A stretch of DNA of 64,000 bases from Methanomicrobiales archaeon. Its GTDB lineage: Archaea; Halobacteriota; Methanomicrobia; Methanomicrobiales; JACTUA01. Numbering within the stretch: the first letter of the stretch is position 1; every line of letters begins with the position of its first letter. The notes below the pieces were generated by a model. That model saw nothing but the letters and a program-made list of their open reading frames with translations, did no database searches and had not been told where the DNA came from. The translations under genes were made by a program, and so were the position numbers. Of this stretch, positions 1-12,927 are shown in pieces. The DNA lies in contig JASEFH010000005.1 of NCBI GenBank assembly GCA_030019205.1, positions 62,001-126,000 on the forward strand, given 5' to 3'.

Positions 1-92
1 GCATCGACCTGCCCGGCGGCGATGCGCTGAAGGGGATCGCCGGGGAACCAGAAGTCATCAGCCGGCAGGCGGCGGTTAGGGGCGGACCTCAT
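1..92 (-). CDS. Possible 5' end of an unknown gene, cut by the window edge
   Basis: An open frame begins at an ATG and runs off the left edge, giving about 30 residues that start MRSAPNRRLPADDFW. An AT-rich CATTAATG lies about 35 nt upstream and could be a TATA element. The fragment is too short to show any domain, and no family is recognised. It could equally be a chance open frame. Confidence 0.2.
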   Translation of the reverse strand, partial: MRSAPNRRLPADDFWFPGDPLQRIAAGQVD

Positions 93-153
93 CGCCCTTC
101 ATGTACCCGGGATAGGTCTGCAAGGCATTAATGCTTTCAGGTGCACCCCCCGT

Positions 154-1350
154 TCATCGGACATCATACGAACGGGAGCGTGCGGCGGCCAGGAGCAGTG
201 TCCCGATAGCAGCGACCGTCGCGGCGAAGAGGAATCCGGCGGTGTATCCGACGAACGTCCAGATAAACCCGATGACAATGCTCGATGCCAGGTCGCCGAT
301 TCCGTTCACGGTGGCGAGTGCCCCGAATCCGGTACCCCGGCGGCGCTCCTCCACGAGTTCGGCCGCGACGGCCCCCTCGAGTGTATCCTCGGCGGCGAGA
401 TAGAGGCCGGCGAGTGCAAAGAGCACTCCGTAGATGAAGAGGCCCGGCGGGACGACGGCGAATCCGATGTACATCACGAAGGCGACGGCATATCCGAAGA
501 TAAGCACCCTCCACCGCCCGAAGCGGTCCCCGAGGACGCCGAACGGGTAGGACCCCGCCGCGTAGACCGCGTTCCGAATGACATAGAGGGCGGCGCCGGC
601 GGCGGTCGCAGCCGTAAACCCGAGCGACGGCGTCAGGGCGACGATGGCAAAGGCGACGAGGAGCGTGTCCGAGAAGTCGGCGATCCCGAAGACGAGGACC
701 GCCCCGAGGAACCGCTTGAACCTCTCCGGGAGATCCCGGAGCGAAGCGACCAGGTTCATCCGGTCGCGGGAGGGCGCCGGATTCTTCTCCCGCACGAGGA
801 GCCAGAAAGATCCGACGGCGAGGAAGCCCGGGATGAGGGTGAGCCAGATGATCTCCCGGATGCCGATCGAGGCGAGCAGGGCCAGGGCGACCAGCGGGCC
901 GGCGATCGCCCCGAGGGTGTCGCCCGCACGGTGGAACCCGAAGGCCTTCCCGAGGTCCTGCGGCGGGACGGACTTGGCGAGGATCGCGTCGCGCGGCGGC
1001 CCCCGCGTCCCGCGGCCCACCCATCCGATGACGCGGCCGAGGAGGACAACGGGCCATGCGGTCGCGACCGCAACAAAGGCGGGGAAGATCGCGGTGGCGA
1101 AGTACCCGGCGAGCGCGAACTCCTTTCTCTTCCCGAGACGGTCCGAGAGGTGGCCGGAGAAGAGCTTGACGAAGCTCGATGCGCCGTCGCTCACCCCCTC
1201 GATCACGCCCAGCGCATACACGGGGGCGCCCAGGACGATCAGGAGCGAGGGGAGCAGCACGGTGACGGCTTCGTGGCCGAGGTCGGAGAGAAAACTCGTC
1301 ACCCCGGCGCCGATCACCGTGCGGTTCAGCCAGCCATCATCGCGGTTCAT
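154..1350 (-). CDS. MFS transporter, 398 aa
   Basis: A polytopic membrane protein of the major facilitator superfamily that probably exports a small molecule; the substrate cannot be read from the sequence. The N-terminal half carries the MFS loop 2-3 signature as GHLSDRLGKRKE, and the C-terminal half repeats it as GVLGDRFGRWR, with about 12 hydrophobic segments in between. The start is an ATG preceded by AGGAGAG at good spacing. Translation can be continued upstream in frame, but that stretch is arginine- and proline-rich and antisense-like, so it was left out. The gene starts 17 nt after the end of the DUF92 gene and is probably cotranscribed with it and enolase. Confidence 0.85.
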   Translation of the reverse strand: MNRDDGWLNRTVIGAGVTSFLSDLGHEAVTVLLPSLLIVLGAPVYALGVIEGVSDGASSFVKLFSGHLSDRLGKRKEFALAGYFATAIFPAFVAVATAWPVVLLGRVIGWVGRGTRGPPRDAILAKSVPPQDLGKAFGFHRAGDTLGAIAGPLVALALLASIGIREIIWLTLIPGFLAVGSFWLLVREKNPAPSRDRMNLVASLRDLPERFKRFLGAVLVFGIADFSDTLLVAFAIVALTPSLGFTAATAAGAALYVIRNAVYAAGSYPFGVLGDRFGRWRVLIFGYAVAFVMYIGFAVVPPGLFIYGVLFALAGLYLAAEDTLEGAVAAELVEERRRGTGFGALATVNGIGDLASSIVIGFIWTFVGYTAGFLFAATVAAIGTLLLAAARSRSYDVR

Positions 1351-1367
1351 AGACTCTCCTGCGTGGA

Positions 1368-3942
<2,575 letters not shown>

Positions 3943-4023
3943 TTACAGGGAACAAGATATGAACTGTTCGTTCCGGGGTGACGGGCAGCCCTTCGGGGGC
4001 CCGCGCTGCAGCCACCCCTTCCT

Positions 4024-5862
4024 TCAGGGCTCCCCGAGGGCCTGCAGCGCGGCATGCACGTCCCGTTCGGCCGACCGAAGCCTCGCGAGCTCCGCTGCCG
4101 TCTCCTCCACGTGCTCCCTCCGCTTCTCGCAGGCGGCCCTGATCGCTCCGTGCGTCGCCTCGATGGTGTCCCGCAGGTCCCGGTCGAGCGCGGTCCCGTA
4201 GTGGAGGAACGAGATGTTCAGGTTCTGCAGGGTTTCCCAGCGGAGATTCTCGACGTTCTGGACCACCAGGTGCTCGATCCGCCGCTGCAGCCGCTCGCGG
4301 ATCCGCCTCTCCCGCATCGGGCGGGGCGTCAGTCGGTCGATGAACTCGTTCGGGATCGGGTTGAACGTGCTGTTCCATGTCTTCTGCGCGACCCAGTACG
4401 GCCGCCGCTGCATCTCGAAGGCCTGCTCGCTCTCGGGGGCGTGGTAGGGGATCTCGAAGAGTTCGGCGGCCGTGACGCGGATGGACTCGATCAGGTCGTC
4501 GGCCCGCCTCTGATGGCTCTTGAGGAGGCGGACGAGCTCCTGGTTCATGGCAGCATCCACCTCGGCGAGCTTCTCCCCGTAGAGCTCGGGGATCGCGGCG
4601 GCGACGGCATCCTGCGCAGCCTGCTCGTCGAGGCTCTTCTGCAGGGCTTTATCGGCGATCTCCAGCAGCTGCTCGCGGGTGGTCGTCCGCAGGGCCGCGG
4701 CGAAGGATTCGAGGTGTTCTGCGATCCGGTTCTGGTCGCCGGCGAGGATGTCCCGCGCGTGGAGCCGCTGGCGCTCCGCCTCCTGGATCTTCTGCTCGAA
4801 GATCGCAAGCCGCTGCTCGACGTCGGCCAGCGGCAGTTCCAGCGAGCGGATGCCGAGCTGGATCTGGAGGCGGGCGTCGTTCAGGATGGCGACGGCTTTC
4901 GAGCGTACGGCCTGCTGGAGGACCGCGCTCTTCTCCCGCGCCAGGAAGTTGACCAGGTGGTCGGAGACTGCCGCGAGACCGCTCGCCTCCCAGAGGGCGG
5001 CATCCCTGCGCTCCCGGGCTGCGAGACCCTGCCGGGCGGAGACCGCGAAGATGATGGGGTCCCGGGCGTCTCCCGCGCCCTGTGCGAGCACCTTCTGCAG
5101 GAAGGCGATCGCGGTCGCCCGTTCTGCATCGTCCAGGTAGTCGACCTTGTTGAGGATGAAGAAGAGGCGGGCGACCCTCTCCCGGACCTGTCGCAGGAAC
5201 TCGACCTCGACCTCGGTGATCGGCGGGTCGGACGAGACCAGAAAAAGGGCGGCATCGCACTGGGAGAGAAAGTTCAACGTCACCTCGGTGTTGTGGCGGT
5301 GCGTGGAGCCGATGCCGGGGGTATCGATCAGGACCACGTCCCGCAGGAGAGGGGCCGGGTGGAAGACGTCGGCCTGGGTGACACCCAGCGTGTTGCGGGG
5401 GTTCCCGTCCTCGGAGACGTATCGCCCGAGGAGGCGGTTGAGCTCGGCGGCGTCGTCGGCCTCGTGGGTCACGTCCGCCCGCCCGTCCTGGAAGTGGATG
5501 ACGACGCGCTTCCGCTCCCCGTACTGGATGAAGGTCGGGATCGCGGTGACGGGGATAACCGAACTGGGCAGCACTGCCTCGCCCAGGAGTGCGTTGAGGA
5601 GCGTGCTCTTCCCCCGCTTGAACTGCCCCAGGACGGCGAGGTGGAACCGCCCCTCCACGAGGCGGTCACGGAGCAGCTGCAGGCGCTCCGCGTGCGGGGA
5701 GTACTCGGGGCCGAGAGCCCGCAGCCCCGCGATGAGGGCCGGAATCACGGTCGTTACGGGGTTCGGTTCAAAAGCCTCGGATCGATGGAGCGAGGGTGCG
5801 GTCGGTCGAGAGTCTGGGTGGGCTTCCGCCGTGAGGATTGTGGGCCGGGACGGGTCGCGCAT
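4024..5862 (-). CDS. Dynamin-like GTPase, 612 aa
   Basis: A large GTPase of the bacterial/archaeal dynamin-like family, presumably acting in membrane remodelling or membrane stress. G1 is GQFKRGKST (residues 79-87), a threonine-rich switch follows as PVTAIPTF, G3 is DTPG (180-183) and G4 is NKVD (238-241). The C-terminal 300 residues are rich in glutamate, arginine and alanine and predicted to be helical and coiled-coil, as in the stalk of dynamins. No clear transmembrane segment is seen, so membrane association would have to use an amphipathic paddle. About 108 nt separate its stop from enolase. Its promoter region is shared with the divergent chemotaxis-fusion gene. Confidence 0.85.
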   Translation of the reverse strand: MRDPSRPTILTAEAHPDSRPTAPSLHRSEAFEPNPVTTVIPALIAGLRALGPEYSPHAERLQLLRDRLVEGRFHLAVLGQFKRGKSTLLNALLGEAVLPSSVIPVTAIPTFIQYGERKRVVIHFQDGRADVTHEADDAAELNRLLGRYVSEDGNPRNTLGVTQADVFHPAPLLRDVVLIDTPGIGSTHRHNTEVTLNFLSQCDAALFLVSSDPPITEVEVEFLRQVRERVARLFFILNKVDYLDDAERATAIAFLQKVLAQGAGDARDPIIFAVSARQGLAARERRDAALWEASGLAAVSDHLVNFLAREKSAVLQQAVRSKAVAILNDARLQIQLGIRSLELPLADVEQRLAIFEQKIQEAERQRLHARDILAGDQNRIAEHLESFAAALRTTTREQLLEIADKALQKSLDEQAAQDAVAAAIPELYGEKLAEVDAAMNQELVRLLKSHQRRADDLIESIRVTAAELFEIPYHAPESEQAFEMQRRPYWVAQKTWNSTFNPIPNEFIDRLTPRPMRERRIRERLQRRIEHLVVQNVENLRWETLQNLNISFLHYGTALDRDLRDTIEATHGAIRAACEKRREHVEETAAELARLRSAERDVHAALQALGEP

Positions 5863-6287
5863 GGGACTCCTCCTGATGCTTCGCGGGATGCGGAGATCCC
5901 GCCGGTGCCATTTTCAGTAGGAGTTATCAGCCGCACGGCGGTTGTCGGTGAACTCCATCACCATCGGCAGGAAAAGGTAGCTCCTCTCGGTTAATGAATC
6001 CATCGGCGGTTCCGCTGACAGGGCGCACTGTCAGCGGCGCAGTCACGCTGCGGGATCCCCGCCATGCGGCCCCACGGGAGGAGCGGGGGGACAATCGCAG
6101 GGGAGATTTCATCATCTCCTGGAACGAGATGTCATGGTGCCGGAGCCTCCCGGAGACGCAGGGGGTGGAGCCGCGGGGGTGTTCGGAGCCGTGCAGAGGT
6201 AGGATCCCGACGAGCCCGACACCTCCCGGAGCCTGAATGCGGAGATGGCGGGGGAGATCCGGGAATGGTGGATGGGCTGCAGAAGGG
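5863..6287. other. Divergent intergenic region with a 10-bp inverted repeat
   Basis: About 425 nt lie between the dynamin-like gene and the CheB-CheR fusion gene, which are transcribed away from each other. No convincing gene is present. At 6012-6037 there is a perfect inverted repeat, CCGCTGACAG then GGCGCA then CTGTCAGCGG. A terminator is not expected between divergent genes, so an operator or a 5'-UTR hairpin is more likely. Confidence 0.5.
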
Positions 6288-9287
6288 ATGACACGTATGA
6301 TGAGAAACGAGAAGCAGGATGGGGAAACGCCGGAACCCGCTGGCGAACCGGAGAGGGACGCGGATCGGTGGGAGCAGCCGGCAGCCGAATCGCCGGCGCT
6401 GCCCCGCGCCATCGTCGGGATCGGGGCATCGGCCGGAGGGCTCGAGGCGCTGGAACAGTTCTTCCGGCACACGCCGACCGATACCGGGCTGGCGTTCGTG
6501 GTGATCCTGCACCAGGACCCCCGGCAGAAGGGGCTGCTCCCGGAGATCCTGGAGCGGTTCACCTCTCTGCCTGTGGTGGAGGCCTCGGATGGGACCCGGG
6601 TCGAGCCCGACACCGTGTACATCAAACCGTCCCACGCCGATCTCGCGATCCTGCAGGGCGTCCTCACGCTCCTGGAGCCGCTGCAGGTCAAGGGGCTGCA
6701 CCTGCCCATCGACACCTTCTTCCGGCACCTGGCCGAGGATCAGGATGGGAAAGCCATCGGCATCGTCCTCTCCGGGACGGGAAGCGACGGAACGCTTGGC
6801 ATCCGGGCCCTCAAGGAGCGCACAGGCATGGCCATGGCCCAGGATCCCGCCACCGCCCAGTTCACCGGCATGCCGCAGAGCGCGATCGCCACGGGGCTCG
6901 TGGACTACGTCGCCCCGCCTGCAGAACTGCCGAAACTGCTCATCCCCTATATCCAGAGCCTCGAACAGATATCCGCCGTCCGGGAGGTCCCGGACAAAGC
7001 CACCGAGGATGGGCTCGCCAAGATCTTCGTCCTGCTCCGCTCTCGCACAGGCCAGGATTTCTCGCAGTACAAGCGGAGCACCATCCAGCGCCGCATCGGG
7101 CGCCGGATGAGCCTGCACCAGCTGACCCGCCTGGAGGACTACATCCGCTTCCTGCAGGAGAACCCGCCCGAGATCGAGGTTCTGGCAAAAGAACTGCTGA
7201 TCGGCGTGACGCGGTTCTTCCGGGATCCGGAGGCCTGGGAGAACCTCAAAGACGTACTCTCCGGCCTGATCCGGCGCGCACCAGAAGGCAGCACGCTGCG
7301 GGTGTGGGTCGCGGGGTGCTCCAGCGGGGAGGAAGCCTATACGATGGCGATCGCGATTCGCGAGGTGCTGGATGCCCTGGACCGGTCCCGGGAGATCCGG
7401 TTCCAGATCTTCGGAACTGACGTGGATGGGGAAGCCATCGAGACGGCGCGCCATGGGGTATACCCGGCCAACATTGCCGTTGACGTCTCACCCGAACGTC
7501 TCGACCGCTTTTTCGTGAAAGAAGATGAGAGATACCGTGTCACCCAGGAGATCCGGGAGACGGTGATCTTCGCCCCGCACAATGTCATCTCCGACCCACC
7601 GTTCACCCACCTGGACGTCCTCTCCTGCCGGAACCTGCTCATCTACCTCACCCCGAGTCTCCAGAAGAAGCTGATCCCCCTCTTCCACTACGCGCTGGAG
7701 CCCGGCGGGATCCTCTTCCTGGGCACTGCAGAGTCCATTGGCAGCTACGGCGACCTCTTCAAGACCGTGGAGAGCCGCTGGAAGATCTTCCAGCGGCGGG
7801 AGGAGACCCCTGCCTATGCGGCTCACCCCGAGCTGCCCCTCCAGATCACCGCTCCGGAGCGTCATGCAGGCCGCGTCCTTGCAAAAAGAGAGGTCTCCGC
7901 TCCCGCACCTGCACAGAAGTGGCTGCTCGAGCGCTTCGTCCCGCCCTCGGTGATCGTCAACGAGAGGGGAGACATCCTCTACTTCCAGGGGAAGACCCGC
8001 AAGTACCTGGAGCCTCCCACGGGGAGGGCGATCCTGAACGTGTTCACGATGGCCCGGGAGGGTCTCTCGTATCCTCTGGCAGCGTCGCTCACCGCCGCCG
8101 TGCGGGAGAAGAAGGAGATTGCCCGCGACGATGTATCCGTTCGGATAAACGGTACGTTCCAGCGGATCCGCCTGACCGTGCAGCCGATCCCCGAAACGGA
8201 CGAGAAGGAGCAGCTCTACCTGGTCTCGTTCGAGGACCGCCCGGAGACCATCGAGCTCCCGGCGCGGGAAACCGCGGGAGAAGGGGAGGAGGCGTGCGGG
8301 CGGTGTGCGGCGCTCGAACAGGAGCTCGTCCACGCGCGGCAGCAGCTCCAGAACTTCGCCGAAGAGATGCAGGCATCCCAGGAGGAGCTGCGGTCCGCGA
8401 ACGAAGAGCTCCAGAGCATGAACGAGGAATTGACCAGTTCCAAGGAGGAGCTTCAGTCCCTCAACGAGGAGCTCTTAACCGTCAACGCGGAGCACCAGAA
8501 GAAGATCGAGGAGCTCTCCCGCAGCAGCGATGACATGCGCAATGCGCTCCGGAGCGCCGAGATCCCCCTCCTCTTCCTGAACAACGAGCTCCGGGTGCGG
8601 CGGTTCACGGAGCCCATCCGCTCCATCATCAACCTGCAGCCCAGCGATATCGGCCGCCCCGTCACCGACTTAAAGGTCAATATCAGGAATGAACGCTTCC
8701 AGGCCGATGTGCGGGAGGTGCTCGATACCCTGCAGATGCGGGCGAAGCAGGTGCAGACGGGGGACGGGCGGTGGTACACCATGCGGATCCTGCCCTATCG
8801 CACGGGAGAGAACCGGATCGAGGGCGTGATAGTCGCTTTCTCGGACATTACCCCGCTCAAGGAGCTGGAGTCCTCCCTCCAGTATTTCCGCACCTACGCG
8901 GAGAACGTCGTCGCCACCGTCTGCGAGCCACTGTTGGTGCTGGACCGCGATCTCCGCGTCGTCGCTGCGAACCGTTCGTTCTACACGACGTTCCGGGTCA
9001 AGCCCGAGGAGACGGTGGGGAAGCTTCTCTACACCCTGGGGAACAACCAGTGGGATATCCCCGAGCTCCGAGAGCTGCTGGAGGAGATCCTTCCGAAGCA
9101 GACGGAGTTCGAGGGCTACGAGGTGGAGCACGACTTCCCCGGCATCGGGCACCGCGTGATGCGGCTCAACGCCCGGAAGGTCCAGTCGGATGCCGGACCC
9201 TCCCTGATCCTCCTCGCCATGGAGGTCGTGAGCGGGCGATCGGGTGCGGAAGGCGGGCACGCCGGTGTGCAGGAGAGATCCGACTGA
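6288..9287 (+). CDS. CheB-CheR-PAS fusion chemoreceptor-modification-type signalling protein, 999 aa
   Basis: A hybrid signalling protein. Residues 41 to about 230 form a CheB methylesterase domain with the catalytic serine in GASAGG, a histidine in LHQDP and an aspartate in SGTGSDGT. Next come a CheR N-terminal domain and an AdoMet-binding methyltransferase domain with WVAGCSSGEEAYT and VLSCRNLLIY. After about residue 660 there is a long glutamate-rich coiled coil with ASQEELRSANEELQS heptads, then two PAS-like domains. No receiver domain precedes CheB. No chemotaxis operon surrounds it, so it probably belongs to the CheB/CheR/PAS family involved in regulation rather than classical chemotaxis. 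The ATG chosen follows CAGAAGG; in-frame codons upstream look non-coding. A degenerate kinase lies directly downstream. Confidence 0.85.
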   Translation: MTRMMRNEKQDGETPEPAGEPERDADRWEQPAAESPALPRAIVGIGASAGGLEALEQFFRHTPTDTGLAFVVILHQDPRQKGLLPEILERFTSLPVVEASDGTRVEPDTVYIKPSHADLAILQGVLTLLEPLQVKGLHLPIDTFFRHLAEDQDGKAIGIVLSGTGSDGTLGIRALKERTGMAMAQDPATAQFTGMPQSAIATGLVDYVAPPAELPKLLIPYIQSLEQISAVREVPDKATEDGLAKIFVLLRSRTGQDFSQYKRSTIQRRIGRRMSLHQLTRLEDYIRFLQENPPEIEVLAKELLIGVTRFFRDPEAWENLKDVLSGLIRRAPEGSTLRVWVAGCSSGEEAYTMAIAIREVLDALDRSREIRFQIFGTDVDGEAIETARHGVYPANIAVDVSPERLDRFFVKEDERYRVTQEIRETVIFAPHNVISDPPFTHLDVLSCRNLLIYLTPSLQKKLIPLFHYALEPGGILFLGTAESIGSYGDLFKTVESRWKIFQRREETPAYAAHPELPLQITAPERHAGRVLAKREVSAPAPAQKWLLERFVPPSVIVNERGDILYFQGKTRKYLEPPTGRAILNVFTMAREGLSYPLAASLTAAVREKKEIARDDVSVRINGTFQRIRLTVQPIPETDEKEQLYLVSFEDRPETIELPARETAGEGEEACGRCAALEQELVHARQQLQNFAEEMQASQEELRSANEELQSMNEELTSSKEELQSLNEELLTVNAEHQKKIEELSRSSDDMRNALRSAEIPLLFLNNELRVRRFTEPIRSIINLQPSDIGRPVTDLKVNIRNERFQADVREVLDTLQMRAKQVQTGDGRWYTMRILPYRTGENRIEGVIVAFSDITPLKELESSLQYFRTYAENVVATVCEPLLVLDRDLRVVAANRSFYTTFRVKPEETVGKLLYTLGNNQWDIPELRELLEEILPKQTEFEGYEVEHDFPGIGHRVMRLNARKVQSDAGPSLILLAMEVVSGRSGAEGGHAGVQERSD

Positions 9288-9564
9288 ATGCCGGCAAGGT
9301 GCAAAACCCCTCCCGCATCCCGTTCGTCCTGCCCGCCTTCCGGGGCGGCTGGGACATCCGAAAAGCCTCCGGGGCTCCGGCCGTCTATCGGTCGGGCAGG
9401 CGAACCAATGGATACGCGGAGAGCAGGCACAAGAATCCCGCCTTTCGACCCTTCCGATGCTCGAGGCGTCCAAACGTACATGAAGTGCCCGGATGCTCCC
9501 CCTGTCTACCCATGAGGACCATTCGATCCTTTGAGAGACATTTTCATCTTTCCGGGTCGTCTCC

Positions 9565-10902
9565 ATGAATCTCTCTGCGGTGCGGCGGAAGAAGGAAGCG
9601 TAGAGGGCGCAGCTGCAGGCGATACTCCAGGAGGTCGATTCTCCGGCACTCCTCTCCGCCGTTGAGTACCTTCCGGACGGGCTGGTGGAGGACTGTTCCC
9701 GGTCCTGCTGCGATCCCGGCGGGGGGGAAGTGATGCACGTCTGAAGCGTGCAGGGGAAGACCGCAACCTGCAGCAGCGCGAATATCAGGAGGCGCTGGCG
9801 CAGGTCCGGACCTATACCGGGGAGCTGGCCGCCGCCAACGAGGAGCTCCGCCGGGCAAACGAAGAGTTGAGCCAGGCCGATGAACGGCTGAACCAGCAGA
9901 ATGCCGAGCTGGCCGCTGCCCGCAAAGCGGCGGACCTGGAGCGCGAGCGCTACCACGACCTCTTCGATACCGCCCTGGAAGGCTACAGCGCGACGGATCG
10001 GAGCGGAACGATTCGGGAAGCCAATCGGGCCGTGGCATCGCTCCTCGCCGTCCACAAGGGGAGTCTGCGGGGCCGGAGCCTCATCCCCTTCGTCGCAGAG
10101 GGGTGCCGGGGGAGTTCCAGGCCCGGCTGGCCCGGGCTGCGAGCGGAAACCCGAGCAGGACTGGGAAGTGCAGCTGCAGCCAGTGGGGGGAGAGAGCGTG
10201 TGGGTGTCCGCGAGCATCGTGTCGGTGCGCTCGGGTGATGCGACAGACCCCTCGCTTCGCTGGATGGTCCGGGGTATCACCGATCGCAAGCGGGCAGAAG
10301 ATGCTCTGAAACAGTCTTCCGAACCCGCGGCAAGCTCGACGCGGAGACCGAGGAGTACCTCGACTTCATCATCGGTGCCGGCAGACGGATGCAGGCGCTC
10401 ATCCAGGATCTCCTGGACTTCTCGCGGGTGAGCAGCCCGGCCCAGAGGTTCGAACGTGTCCAGACCGAGGCGGTTCTTGTACGGGCGCTCCTCCCCTGAA
10501 CGGGCTTGTCGAGGAGAGCGGTGCAGCGATCACCCACGACCCCCCCTGCCGGACGTGCTGGCGGATGAGCGGCAGCTCCAGCAGGTCTTCCAGAATCTCA
10601 TCGGCAATGCCCTCAAGTACCGCAGGGAGGACGAGGCGCCCAGGATCCACATCTCCGCTCGGACCTCGGACGGGTTCTGGCAGTTCTCGGTATCGGACAA
10701 CGGGATCGGGATCGAGCCGCAGTACTTCGACCGTATCTTCGTCATCTTCCAGCGGCTGCACGGACCGGATCAGTACAAAGGAACCGGTATCGGTCTTGCC
10801 GTTGTGAAACGGATCGTGGAGCGGCACGGAGGCCGCATCTGGGTGGAGTCGGAGCCGGGGAAGGGCTCGACGTTCCACTTCACGCTGCCGGCGGTGCGGT
10901 GA
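9565..10902 (+). pseudogene. Decayed PAS-histidine kinase
   Basis: Pieces of one sensor kinase occur in order but in different frames. A start-like segment hits an in-frame TAG at 9601-9603. A coiled coil and PAS domain follow (ERYHDLFDTALEGYSATD). After a frame change comes a PAC-like end with RWMVRGITDRKRAEDALK, then KLDAETEEYLDFIIGAG and LIQDLLDFSRV in a third frame. The end is an intact-looking HATPase with [17 protein letters not shown] and [18 protein letters not shown]. The segment that should carry the phosphoacceptor histidine (ASHDLQEP-type) is missing between the PAC end and KLDAETEE. The gene is therefore broken at several points and cannot encode a working kinase as assembled. 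It probably once partnered the upstream CheB-CheR-PAS protein. Confidence 0.8.
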
Positions 10903-11276
10903 CACCTCGCGGGGGTGGAACGGTTGCCCGGCTGCGGCAGATCCCGATCGTGATGCCAACGGGAAGGGGCAGAACGTGAGCCCAGATCGACACCCCCGCA
11001 CTCCGGCGAGCACTCCACCGCGATCCGGCCGGTCCGGGAGGATCTACCGACGGAGTGAACGGGAAGCGGATAGATCCGGGGGCGGGCGAGATTCCCCAGC
11101 GGCTCCGCTCGCGGCGGAGATTCCCCTGCCTTTCTGTCAGTGCCCCGTATCCCCCCTCGCCCGCGCCACTCGCGCCGCGGATGCCCTTGCGCGCAGGCTG
11201 CCACCGCTCTGCGGACGTGCCCGCGGTCGCTCTTCGTACGCGTTCTATTAATAGTATCAGCGCCCATCCGCAGTTT

Positions 11277-12695
11277 GTGCCCTCTGCAGAGCTCAGGCGA
11301 GCACTGACGTCCTTCGACCTCGTCAACATCGTCGTGGGGTCCATCGTCGGGGCGGACATCTACATCGCCTCGGCAATCACCGCCGGACTCCTCGGCCCCT
11401 TCTCCATCGTGGTCTGGCTCCTCGCCGCCGTCTGCGCCATCGTCATCGCCCTCGTCTTCGCCTACTGCAGTTACTACGTCCCCCGCGTCGGCGGACCCTT
11501 TGCCTATGTATCCGAAGCCTTCGACGACTTCTACGGGTTCCTGACCGGCTGGAGCCTCTGGATCGCCGAACTGCTGGCGCTCCCTGTCTTTGCAATCGCC
11601 TTTGCAAACTACCTCCAGTACCTCGTCCCGCTCTCCGAGGGGGAGCGGATTCTGGTAAAAGCCCTCTTCCTGGGTACCCTCGTGCTGGTGAACATCGTTG
11701 GCGTCAGGGCTGCAGGGCGGGTGAACGATGCCCTCACCCTGATCAAACTCGCCCCGCTCCTCCTCCTGATCGTTGCCGGGTTGGGGGCGTTCCTCCTCGA
11801 GCCCGCACGCCTGCTGGATGCCTATCAGCCTCTCGCCCCCCTCGGCGTCGGGAATACCGGCCCGGCCCTGGTCCTGATCTTCTGGGCCTACGTGGGATTC
11901 GAGATGGCCACGTTCCCGGCGTCCGAAGTGCAGGACCCGGGCAGCACCATCCCGCGGGCGATCGTGACGGGGATGCTCATCGTCACCGTGTTCTACCTCC
12001 TGACCAACTTCGTGGTCTACGGGCTGATCCCCTGGGATACCCTCGCCCGCAGTTCCACACCGCTCATCCTGGCGGGCTCCGCGCTCTTCGGGTCTCTCGG
12101 GGTCCTGATCATGACCATGGGGGCGCTCTTCTCCGTCTCCGGGTCCGACGAGTCGGGGATGCTGGGTATATCCCGCCTCACCTACGCACTCTCTATCGAC
12201 GGCCTCTTCCCCCGCATCTTCTCCCGAGTCCACCCCGTCTACGGTACCCCCTACATGGCCCTCCTCGTCCAGGGGCTCATCGCGTTCGTGCTCTCCGTCT
12301 ACTCGGGTCTCACGCAGCTCATCTCCTTCTCGGTCTTCAACTTCGCCTTCGCCTTCTCCCTCACCTGCCTGGCGCTCGTCGTCCTGAAACGGGAGCAGGA
12401 GACGCGCCTCCCCGGTCAGAACGTCCTCCCGTGGATCGGGCTGTTGATCTGCCTCTACCTCCTCTCCTCCACCACCCTGCTCGACAAACTGGTGGGAACG
12501 CTCCTGATCCTCCTCGGGATCCCCCTCTACGTATACTTCTCCCCGAAGCAGGACATCCGTCACCTGAAAGGGCTGTTCGTCTCGGAACAGGCCATCCTGA
12601 TCCGGGCCCTGGAGAAGAAGGAGCGGTTTTTGGCGCACTTCATCGGCTTCCTCCACCGCATCTGGCGGAGGATCGGGGAGGATGCCGGGGGGTAG
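11277..12695 (+). CDS. APC-superfamily amino acid/polyamine-type permease, 472 aa
   Basis: An integral membrane transporter of the APC superfamily. It shows about 12 hydrophobic segments followed by a charged tail of about 50 residues. The first helix has the family-like sequence NIVVGSIVGADIYIAS, and VGGPFAYVSEAFDDFYGF and FWAYVGFEMATFPASE follow; substrate specificity is not evident. The start is taken as GTG, which gives VPSAELRRALTSFDLVN. A TATA-like CTATTAATAG lies about 25 nt upstream, which fits a leaderless transcript. The frame stays open further upstream, but those codons are arginine-rich and unlike a transporter N terminus. Confidence 0.85.
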   Translation: MPSAELRRALTSFDLVNIVVGSIVGADIYIASAITAGLLGPFSIVVWLLAAVCAIVIALVFAYCSYYVPRVGGPFAYVSEAFDDFYGFLTGWSLWIAELLALPVFAIAFANYLQYLVPLSEGERILVKALFLGTLVLVNIVGVRAAGRVNDALTLIKLAPLLLLIVAGLGAFLLEPARLLDAYQPLAPLGVGNTGPALVLIFWAYVGFEMATFPASEVQDPGSTIPRAIVTGMLIVTVFYLLTNFVVYGLIPWDTLARSSTPLILAGSALFGSLGVLIMTMGALFSVSGSDESGMLGISRLTYALSIDGLFPRIFSRVHPVYGTPYMALLVQGLIAFVLSVYSGLTQLISFSVFNFAFAFSLTCLALVVLKREQETRLPGQNVLPWIGLLICLYLLSSTTLLDKLVGTLLILLGIPLYVYFSPKQDIRHLKGLFVSEQAILIRALEKKERFLAHFIGFLHRIWRRIGEDAGG

Positions 12696-12927
12696 CGCGT
12701 GCCCCTCCCCGCACCACGGGACCGGGCAGCGCCGATGGATGCGGTGCGCCTGTGCGGGTCCGAGGCGACCGGTCGCGCCCGGTGCGAGCGGGGTCGGTCT
12801 CAGCGGGGGCAGTCTCGATGCCCTTATCACCCCCCGTTCCGATAGATCTATGGCGTGTTTCGGGCAGGATCCCGTGTCATGGCAGACTATCTACCGGATC
12901 CTGCCTTTAAACGGCGGAGGCGGTTTC

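Noticed and set aside
5755-5790. GGTTCGGTTCAAAAGCC resembling a tRNA T-arm
   Set aside because: It lies inside the dynamin-like gene, and no acceptor or anticodon stems can be built around it.
10770-12830. A 686-codon minus-strand open frame across the APC permease gene
   Set aside because: Its composition (glutamate-, aspartate- and glycine-rich without hydrophobic pattern) is that of an antisense shadow, and the plus strand encodes a clear transporter.
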